A DNA stretch of 12,485 nt from Bacteroidales bacterium (GTDB taxonomy: Bacteria; Bacteroidota; Bacteroidia; Bacteroidales; UBA4417): positions 1-12,485 of the forward strand of contig JANXXZ010000311.1 in the NCBI GenBank assembly GCA_025350385.1. Reading direction: 5' to 3'. Position 1 is the stretch's first letter. Each line of letters begins with the position of its first letter. Below, one piece after another: positions 6,482 to 12,485 of the stretch. A model generated the notes under the pieces. That model saw only the letters and a list, made by a program, of their open reading frames with translations. It ran no database searches and was not told where the DNA came from. A program made the position numbers and the translations under genes.

Positions 6482-7537
6482 ATGAAAAAATCTCTTTTAG
6501 CTATAATGATGCTAGTGCTGTTTGGGATAACAAACTTACCTGCCCAGCGTCGTCCTGAAGCTTATATGGACCTCTTACCCTCTGTCCCGGGAGACATCTG
6601 CAGTGATGATACTGCAGTAAGAGGGCAATTTGTCAGGCAGCTCAGTGAAGTTGCTAACCCATTGGAAACCGAACTGAGAAGAAGGCATGATGAAATGGAT
6701 ACCAAGGTGAATGCCAATAAAACAAAAATGGAAACATATGCGATGCAGCAAACAGGCATATCGCCCGAAATGACGCAGAAAATGATGGCATTACAGGAAC
6801 AAAAGAAACATGCTGCAAATGAGGAACAACGTAAAGCCATCGACAAGCAAATGAAAACCCTTACCGACCAGATGATGCAGGAAAGCACGAATATTTCGAT
6901 GGCCGAAGTTCAGAACCTGAAAACTATGGATAAAGCCGGCAAGACTGCATGGGCCACCGCTTATTCGACCGAGAAAAAAGCGGAGGTAATGGCTGAACCT
7001 GAGAAATACCAGGAACAGAATGCTAAAAATATGCAGAAATATAACCATTTGGATAAATATAACAGGCTTCGCGACAGCATTGGTGCTGCACAAGGCAAAT
7101 ATGCCAGGAAGTTCCAGGAAATTGATGAGAATGAAGTCGGTATTAAACTTATGGAAATGATTGGGATCAAGCGCAAGGAACTGGACGATTACATCGATGA
7201 ATGCACTAAAAATGACATTAAACAGGATCAGGCGAAAATAGATGGAATAGAAAGAGAAATAAACGGCTACCGTAGAAGCTATTGTTCTTTGCTTGGACCT
7301 AAATATGTTGAAAATACAAATAACTATAAGAATTTTATTCTCACAGCTTTTTCGGCCTATTATCGCCTCGAGGAATTAAACAATCAGGTATTGCTTGAAC
7401 AGACCGGCGTTGATCTTAATCCTGAACCCGGGTACATGGGGCTCGACATTGTCAAAGATTACGTGAGCCGCTTATCTGATGCGTACAAGTATAAAATAGT
7501 TGGCAGAGAAGGATTCCCGGAACCAGCTAATGAATGA
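6482..7537 (+). CDS. Exported helical protein of unknown function
   Basis: A 351-residue protein I do not recognise. The chosen start gives a clean signal peptide (MKKSLLAIMMLVLFGITNLP, cleavage before Gln22). An in-frame ATG at 6458 would add eight residues ahead of the lysines and is less likely. The mature protein is highly charged and mostly helical by appearance, with Met/Gln/Lys-rich stretches at about 60-135 and 160-265 suggestive of coiled coils. Three cysteines are present (C40, C241, C268). The C-terminal part (about 266-340) is less charged and aromatic-rich (SLLGPKYVENTNNYKNF, then FSAYYRLEELNN), and could be a separate helical domain. It lies 36 bases after the OmpA paralogue and 54 before the LRR gene, so it is probably in the same operon. 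A periplasmic scaffold or chaperone-like role is possible but unproven. Confidence 0.8.
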   Translation: MKKSLLAIMMLVLFGITNLPAQRRPEAYMDLLPSVPGDICSDDTAVRGQFVRQLSEVANPLETELRRRHDEMDTKVNANKTKMETYAMQQTGISPEMTQKMMALQEQKKHAANEEQRKAIDKQMKTLTDQMMQESTNISMAEVQNLKTMDKAGKTAWATAYSTEKKAEVMAEPEKYQEQNAKNMQKYNHLDKYNRLRDSIGAAQGKYARKFQEIDENEVGIKLMEMIGIKRKELDDYIDECTKNDIKQDQAKIDGIEREINGYRRSYCSLLGPKYVENTNNYKNFILTAFSAYYRLEELNNQVLLEQTGVDLNPEPGYMGLDIVKDYVSRLSDAYKYKIVGREGFPEPANE

Positions 7538-7591
7538 TTGGAGTGAAATCTTATGAAATATAACTTCAAAGCAATGCTTAAATAGAACCAA

Positions 7592-8533
7592 ATGAAGCAC
7601 ATTCTGCTATTCATATTTCTGTTATTTTTCGCTGTGGCACTTAAAGCTCAGGATAACGGCGAAAGCCCGGCTGATATCAAAGCCAGGATGTCTGCCATCA
7701 GAAAAGGCACTGACTGGAGCGATCCTGCTGCAGCCAAAGAGGCCAATGCAAAAATTGAAGAATTATCTGCTAAACTCACTTTGGCTATACGTAATAAAAA
7801 CTCACCGCAGCAGCAACCAACAAACGAAAATGAAAATACAGCCAGAGGTGAAAACACAGCCGGAAACGATACAAAAAGTGATGTTGAAAAAAAGAATGAA
7901 ATGCAGCAGAAGATTGATGATTTCGGTAATAAGTTGTGGAACCAGATGATGGCTATCGTTAGGGAAGGTGGTGCATGGGATATGGCAAAGCCTTTGCGTG
8001 AAGAAATAGTTGAAGAGTATAAAGATGATGAAAATCCCACCGTTAAGTGTAAAGAATGCATTCAATCAATGCCGTTCCTGCTCATCAATATGTCGATGCC
8101 GCATGCGCAGGTAATAATTGATCAGATGCCGGTATTCAAGGGGATAAAAACGTTAGTCATTACTGCAGATACAAAAGGTTCAAATGTAAATCTTGATGAA
8201 ATACTGCAAAATGCTAAGGGCTATCCCCTCGAAGAGTTATATATCATCAATTTTGGATCATCTGTTTCTGGTTTGCCATCGTCTGTAGGTGATTTTTCAG
8301 GACTTACTGTGCTCAACGTGCTTAATAATAACATCAGCGGGCTTCCTGCTTCTGTCGCAAAACTGGGGAATCTTAAAACCCTTCACACCGATATTAATCC
8401 AATTAATTCCCTACTGTCAATAGTGAGTTCACTCAAAAACCTAGAACAATTAGGAGTTGGTAAAACAGGAATATCTGAAACAGAAATTGGTCAGATTCAC
8501 CATGCTTTACCCAAATGCAAAATTTTGAGATAA
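7592..8533 (+). CDS. Exported leucine-rich-repeat protein
   Basis: A 313-residue exported protein. The signal peptide ends LKA before Gln20. The N-terminal half (about 25-150) is charged and helical, interrupted by a low-complexity Q/N/T/E linker at 71-97. A CKEC motif (C153, C156) precedes the C-terminal half. From about 186 to 312 there are degenerate leucine-rich repeats with a 23-24 residue period: TLVITADTKGSNVNLDEIL, LEELYIINFGSSVSGLP, LTVLNVLNNNISGLPASV, LKTLHTDINPINSLLSI, LEQLGVGKTGISETEI. LRRs usually bind other proteins, so this could be the interaction partner within the cluster. The stop codon overlaps the next start as TAATG (8531-8535), which implies translational coupling. The target is unknown. 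Confidence 0.83.
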   Translation: MKHILLFIFLLFFAVALKAQDNGESPADIKARMSAIRKGTDWSDPAAAKEANAKIEELSAKLTLAIRNKNSPQQQPTNENENTARGENTAGNDTKSDVEKKNEMQQKIDDFGNKLWNQMMAIVREGGAWDMAKPLREEIVEEYKDDENPTVKCKECIQSMPFLLINMSMPHAQVIIDQMPVFKGIKTLVITADTKGSNVNLDEILQNAKGYPLEELYIINFGSSVSGLPSSVGDFSGLTVLNVLNNNISGLPASVAKLGNLKTLHTDINPINSLLSIVSSLKNLEQLGVGKTGISETEIGQIHHALPKCKILR

Positions 8534-9675
8534 TGAAAAAAGTATCCGCCGTTTTCTTTTTTATTTCAATTGTTTTCACAACAAACCTGGCTGCCCAGAA
8601 ACCCCATTTTTATATTTCAGCTGATGGATCAGCGGGCGATTCTTCCTTAAAATATGCAATACCTTTCGAAAGATTGGTGCAGGATCGGTTTAGGGATGCC
8701 TTTCCTTGCGCCGATGTAGTTTGTCGCGCTGATATCAGGCATAAACTCGATAGTCTGCGTTTTTATGAATTAATAGGTGATATTTCTGATGGCAGTTTAC
8801 CTGATGTTGGCAAAGATCTGGCCCATGATTATTGGGTGCCTGTAACACTGATTGACTATACTAAGGGCATGGTAAGTGTAGAGGCTAAATGTTTTAAATA
8901 TAAAAAAGTTGACTGCATTGCCTGGTCCCAAATCCTCTATGTGGCAAACGATTTTAAGAGCATTACGGAAGGGTGTAAAAAGGTTACAAAGCAATTAATC
9001 GACAAGCTGGGTGATAGAGAATTATGCCCGTTCAAAGGGCCGGTAACACTTACCATGAACTCGGTAAAGGATACTGTTGAGGTATCTGAATATGGCGTGT
9101 ATTGCAATGAAATGGATCAGCAGTTCCATCATAAATTGGTAACAAATAACAATACCTATAGCGAATGGAATCTCGAGAGGAAAGGAATTCCCTGGACGGG
9201 TGGAACGATGACGTTCTACACAAATGAAATGTCGGAGCTGTTGGAGGAAAACGGATGCTACCATTGCAAATCAGGCAGGGAAGGAGGGCGAACTTATAAA
9301 GTTAATAAGTCATTCAAAGTAAAAGGAAGCGGCATATCGCATCAAAGTGAGCGGAATGGGAAACGCCAGGAAGATACCCGAATAGAACTTGAATTCCTCA
9401 GCGATGGCACTTATTATATTCTTGTTAAAGGTACTTCTAAGCCCGTGACTGGTGAGGAAAAAGTAACTGAAAAAGCCGAAGGCACCTGCGATTTTATACC
9501 GGAGGAAAGCAAAATCGTACCCAGGGAAATGAGTGTTCCAATATGGGCTGTTTTCGGACCTTATCCGGGAAAGCCATTGGATAAAATTTTACAGCAAAAG
9601 GACAAGAAGACTTTAAAAAACTTAAGTGATGAAAATTCAACAATCACTATTGACTTTACATTAACAAAGAATTAA
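8533..9675 (+). CDS. Exported cysteine-rich protein, possible TolB-N/CsgG-like N-terminal domain
   Basis: A 380-residue protein not firmly recognised. The start is placed at 8533, where ATG overlaps the preceding stop and gives a normal signal peptide (MKKVSAVFFFISIVFTTNLA, cleavage before Gln22). An in-frame ATG at 8515 would add six residues and is less likely. Residues about 43-160 follow the alternating pattern of the TolB N-terminal/CsgG/FlgO-like alpha-beta fold: a helix with DRFRDAF, a strand ADVVC, a helix with LRFYELIG, DVGKDLAHDYWVPVTLIDYT, a strand SVEAKCFKY, and a final helix EGCKKVTKQLIDKLG. The later part is beta-rich. The mature protein has ten cysteines (59, 64, 120, 128, 148, 165, 191, 242, 245, 319), including CYHC, suggesting disulfides or metal binding in an oxidising compartment. 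Translational coupling suggests it works with the LRR protein. The fold call is tentative. Confidence 0.8.
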   Translation: MKKVSAVFFFISIVFTTNLAAQKPHFYISADGSAGDSSLKYAIPFERLVQDRFRDAFPCADVVCRADIRHKLDSLRFYELIGDISDGSLPDVGKDLAHDYWVPVTLIDYTKGMVSVEAKCFKYKKVDCIAWSQILYVANDFKSITEGCKKVTKQLIDKLGDRELCPFKGPVTLTMNSVKDTVEVSEYGVYCNEMDQQFHHKLVTNNNTYSEWNLERKGIPWTGGTMTFYTNEMSELLEENGCYHCKSGREGGRTYKVNKSFKVKGSGISHQSERNGKRQEDTRIELEFLSDGTYYILVKGTSKPVTGEEKVTEKAEGTCDFIPEESKIVPREMSVPIWAVFGPYPGKPLDKILQQKDKKTLKNLSDENSTITIDFTLTKN

Positions 9676-9750
9676 TCCATAATCGAAATCTCAGGAATAG
9701 TTTTTTTATCCGTAAATAGCACCTACTAACTAATAACAAAACCCAGCAAA

Positions 9751-10407
9751 ATGAAAAAAAATTACATGCTTTCTGTAGCTTTCATGGCTACCCTGACATT
9801 GCTTTTCTCCTGTAAAAGCAAAACTACCGAACCTTCATCGGCCAATGAAAATCCGGCAGCATCCATAACGGCAACCCCTAAAGGCAAATATGCCATAAAA
9901 TCGGGAATCGTTGAATACAAATCACAAATGATGGGTATGGATATGAAACAAACACTCACATTTGATGATTACGGGAAAAAAGAAATACAGGATATTGAAA
10001 TGGAAATGATGGGCACCAAAATCCATACGGTAACACTTAATAAGGACGGATTCATGTATTCTCTTGATCTGGTCAAAAAAACAGGGACAAAAACCACTGC
10101 ATCTCCTGGAGCATCGCAAAATATTGATTTCGAGAATCTCTCAGAACAGATGGTCAAGGATATGAACCTCAAAAAAGAAGGCACGGAAGAATTTCTCGGT
10201 AAAACCTGCGAGAAAATGAGTGTTGATTATAAAAAGATGCAGATGAAAGGGAATTTCCTTGTCTATAAAGGTATTGCCCTCAAAATAAATACTGATATGG
10301 GATCAATGAAAATGGATTTAGTTGGAGATAAATTTATCGAAAATCCCGAAATTCCTGCCGAAAAGTTTGAGATTCCTGCTGATGTAAAAATTACTGAAAT
10401 CAAATAA
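9751..10407 (+). CDS. Methionine-rich lipoprotein of unknown function
   Basis: A 218-residue lipoprotein. The N-terminus is a lysine pair, a hydrophobic stretch and the lipobox LFSC, with C21 as the lipidated residue. The following residues (KSKTTEPSS) are not acidic, so the Bacteroidota surface-export signal for lipoproteins is not evident, and a periplasm-facing location is more likely. The remaining chain looks like one beta-rich domain reminiscent of LolA/LolB-like or DUF4412-type proteins, but I cannot assign a family with confidence. Methionine is unusually frequent (16 in about 198 mature residues), often spaced MxM: MMGMDMK, MEMEMMG, KMQMK, MGSMKMD. A second cysteine lies in the motif GKTCEK. 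It follows the cysteine-rich gene after 75 bases and may have its own promoter or be part of the same unit. Confidence 0.82.
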   Translation: MKKNYMLSVAFMATLTLLFSCKSKTTEPSSANENPAASITATPKGKYAIKSGIVEYKSQMMGMDMKQTLTFDDYGKKEIQDIEMEMMGTKIHTVTLNKDGFMYSLDLVKKTGTKTTASPGASQNIDFENLSEQMVKDMNLKKEGTEEFLGKTCEKMSVDYKKMQMKGNFLVYKGIALKINTDMGSMKMDLVGDKFIENPEIPAEKFEIPADVKITEIK

Positions 10408-10483
10408 ATAATCACGTTAATAATTCATTGTTAAATCTTTACAGTATTTAGTCAATTTAACCTCCTACTTAACCAAAAACGTT

Positions 10484-12415
10484 ATGAAAAAAGCGACTAC
10501 AACCTTGGTAATTATTACGATAACCGGATTTTTAACCTTTAGCGCCTTTGCCCAGAACCAAAAACAACTCTGGGGAATGTCATTTGGAGGGCAAAACGAT
10601 GCCGGAATAATTTTTAAAACCGATGCATCGGGGAATAATGAAATGGTTAAATATAATTTTGTTCCACCCGGAGGAAACCCTTATGGCTCTTTAATGCAGG
10701 CATCGGATGGCAAACTTTATGGAATGACTTACTACGGGGAAGCACTTAACCCGGGCAGTTTGTTCCAATATGATCCTTCTACTGCTACCTATACTATTAA
10801 GTACGCTTTTGATTTTGCTGATGGACGTTATCCTGAAGGCTCCTTAATACAGACACCAGACGGAAATCTTTATGGGATGGCTACTTCAGGAGGAGTAAGT
10901 GCTACCAACGATAACGGAGTTATATTTAAATTTAATCCGCAGAACGGCATCTATACCAAATTGTTTGATTTTGACGGAACTACAACCGGAAGTTCTCCTT
11001 ATGGCGCTTTATTGCATGCTACGGATGGAATGCTTTATGGAATGACGTATCAGGGTGGAGCCAATGATATGGGGGTTATATTTCAGTTTAACCCTGCAAA
11101 TAATGCCTTTACTGTTAAGGTTAATTTCGACGGAGCAACAAAAGGACAAAATCCTTATGGCTCTTTAATTCAGGCAACGGATGGAATGCTTTATGGTATG
11201 ACTAAGTATGGAGGATTAGACGGGTATGGCGTTTTATTTCAATTTAATCCACAAAATGGCAACTTTACTAAAAAACTGGATTTTGATATGGTAACAATCG
11301 GAGGCGATCCTGATGGTTCATTAATCCAGGCTACGGATGGAAAACTTTATGGATTGACTGAAGCAGGCGGAGCTCATAGCCTTGGTGTTCTGTTTCAGTT
11401 TGATCCTGTTACTTCTGGCATCATTAACAAGGTTGACTTTGATGGTTCATCAAAAGGAAATTCTCCGTACGGTTCTTTAATGCAGGCATACGATGGAAAT
11501 CTCTATGGAATGACTAATGGCGGTGGAGTAAATGATTTGGGGGTTTTGTTTCAATTTAATCCTGTTACATCAATATTTACAAAAAAGCTTGATTTTACTG
11601 GTAACAATGGAAAAAATCCACAATTTACTCACTTGCTTGAAATTCCGGTAACAATTTCTACCCAGCCTGTAGGCCTCGTTAATTGTGTGGGTAGCTCCCT
11701 GAGTGTCCCTTTTACAATTGCAGGTGCATATGATGCCGGAAATGTATTCACGGCGCAGCTTTCGGATGCTTCAGGTTCTTTTGCTTCACCGGTTACTATA
11801 GGCAGCCTAACATCAACTTTCGCTGGTTCCGTTAACGTTGTTATTCCCGCAAACACGGTGCCTGGCACCGGGTATAGGATAAGAGTGATGGGGAGTAATC
11901 CTGTGGTAACAGGCAGCGATAACGGGAGCAATATTGCAATAAACGCTTTACCAAATGTTAATACTACTGTAAGCGGTGTAACCATTACTGTTGTCCAGGC
12001 AGGAGCCACATACCAGTGGTTGAACTGCAATGCAGGGAATGCTCCTATCGCGGGTGAAACCCATCAGAGTTTTACCGCGACGGTAAACGGATCGTATGCA
12101 GTTCTGGTAACGATGAACGGGAATGGCTGTTCTGCAACTTCAACTTGTGTAATCGTAAATAATGTCGGAATTGATGAATTGACAGCAAAGGAGCAGTTTA
12201 TCGTTTATCCAAATCCCTCAAGCGCCAATCTATCCATCCTTTTTCCAGGTAAAGCTTCGATGGAAATCCTGAACGTTGAAGGGCAGGTCGTTAAAAGATT
12301 TAATTTCGAAGGCAGAATGATGGAAATGGAATTAGCAGATATTCCAACAGGAGTTTACATAATCAGGGCAAAGTCGGGTAAAGAAGTTATCACAAAAACA
12401 TTTATTAAACAATAA
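10484..12415 (+). CDS. T9SS-secreted GloVer-repeat beta-propeller protein
   Basis: A 643-residue secreted protein. The signal peptide ends AFA before Gln24. Residues 29-386 are tandem GloVer-type repeats (TIGR03803 family) of 51-55 residues with the consensus PYGSLIQATDG, LYGMT, GG, GVLFQFNP, FTKKLDFDG. Units begin at residues 66, 117, 172, 224, 276, 328 and 379. The first is preceded by a partial unit (LWGMSFGG from 29) and the last is cut short, which suggests a closed seven-bladed propeller. Residues about 388-490 and 491-562 look like Ig-like beta-sandwich segments, the second with cysteines C515, C549 and C555. Residues from about 565 form a type IX type A sorting domain: YPNPSS (575-580), MEILNVEGQVV, DIPTGVYIIRA (619-629), KTFIKQ at the end. 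It should be exported across the outer membrane and released or anchored. The ligand is unknown. Confidence 0.9.
   Translation: MKKATTTLVIITITGFLTFSAFAQNQKQLWGMSFGGQNDAGIIFKTDASGNNEMVKYNFVPPGGNPYGSLMQASDGKLYGMTYYGEALNPGSLFQYDPSTATYTIKYAFDFADGRYPEGSLIQTPDGNLYGMATSGGVSATNDNGVIFKFNPQNGIYTKLFDFDGTTTGSSPYGALLHATDGMLYGMTYQGGANDMGVIFQFNPANNAFTVKVNFDGATKGQNPYGSLIQATDGMLYGMTKYGGLDGYGVLFQFNPQNGNFTKKLDFDMVTIGGDPDGSLIQATDGKLYGLTEAGGAHSLGVLFQFDPVTSGIINKVDFDGSSKGNSPYGSLMQAYDGNLYGMTNGGGVNDLGVLFQFNPVTSIFTKKLDFTGNNGKNPQFTHLLEIPVTISTQPVGLVNCVGSSLSVPFTIAGAYDAGNVFTAQLSDASGSFASPVTIGSLTSTFAGSVNVVIPANTVPGTGYRIRVMGSNPVVTGSDNGSNIAINALPNVNTTVSGVTITVVQAGATYQWLNCNAGNAPIAGETHQSFTATVNGSYAVLVTMNGNGCSATSTCVIVNNVGIDELTAKEQFIVYPNPSSANLSILFPGKASMEILNVEGQVVKRFNFEGRMMEMELADIPTGVYIIRAKSGKEVITKTFIKQ
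10568..11641 (+). repeat. Tandem ~156-bp coding repeats (GloVer propeller blades)
   Basis: This span encodes residues 29-386 of the secreted protein. Six complete units and two complementary partial end units are visible, each about 51-55 codons. The DNA repeats are also recognisable: variants of CAGGCAACGGATGG followed by CTTTATGGAATGACT recur at each unit, yet synonymous changes are frequent. The repeats are therefore old rather than recently amplified. Confidence 0.85.
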
Positions 12416-12436
12416 GTATCTCATTTACTGGCTGAT

Positions 12437-12482
12437 TAATCCGGATTACTCTGTTTACAGGCTAATCCGGATTATTTTGTTA
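12437..12482 (+). terminator. Intrinsic terminator built from two copies of TAATCCGGATTA
   Basis: TAATCCGGATTA occurs at 12437-12448 and again at 12463-12474, separated by 14 bases. Each copy is itself a perfect palindrome, so the two copies also pair with one another to give a 12-bp stem and 14-base loop. The T-rich run TTTTGTT follows immediately. It lies 21 bases after the stop codon of the propeller gene and would end the plus-strand cluster. Because both copies are self-complementary, small separate hairpins could form instead. Confidence 0.78.
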
Positions 12483-12485
12483 AGC

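Noticed and set aside
8515..8532. Upstream in-frame start for the cysteine-rich protein
   Set aside because: It would add MQNFEI before a standard MKK signal peptide. The overlapping TAATG at 8531-8535 is a typical coupled start.

Overview
The window looks chromosomal and comes from a member of the Bacteroidota. One gene ends in a type IX secretion (T9SS) type A sorting domain. Six signal peptides all place a glutamine right after the predicted cleavage site. Start codons are preceded by A/T-rich leaders without a Shine-Dalgarno sequence. I see no rRNA, tRNA, CRISPR array, phage gene or transposase.

Left part (1-3152). The window opens inside an AraC-family regulator whose 5' end lies outside. 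It is followed by a cytoplasmic YceI-family protein and, 34 bases later, a LigB/YgiD-type extradiol dioxygenase (4,5-DOPA dioxygenase-like), probably one transcription unit. A Rossmann-fold NAD(P)-binding protein lies convergently on the minus strand. This part looks like ordinary small-molecule or stress metabolism with a local regulator.

Divergent intergenic region (3153-3759). These 607 bases carry no convincing gene. They hold a 100-bp interrupted palindrome whose outer arms and central 10-bp palindrome share one centre. It is flanked by a 9-of-10 direct repeat, which makes it a candidate MITE-like element. A tandem 11-bp repeat lies closer to the next gene.

Right part (3760-12415). Seven same-strand genes all encode exported proteins: two tandem paralogues with a jelly-roll-like middle and an OmpA peptidoglycan-binding C-terminus, a helical protein, a leucine-rich-repeat protein, a cysteine-rich protein with a possible TolB-N/CsgG-like N-terminus (start overlapping the previous stop as TAATG), a methionine-rich lipoprotein, and a secreted GloVer-repeat protein. 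The last is predicted to form a seven-bladed beta-propeller followed by Ig-like segments and a T9SS sorting domain. The first five are tightly packed (gaps of about 97, 36 and 54 bases, then an overlap). The last two follow gaps of about 75 bases, and the run ends at a strong terminator. The cluster reads as a cell-envelope module of unknown function: two proteins would bind peptidoglycan, the others would sit in the periplasm or on the membranes, and the last would be exported to the surface. I do not recognise it as a described system; joint function is inferred from layout only.
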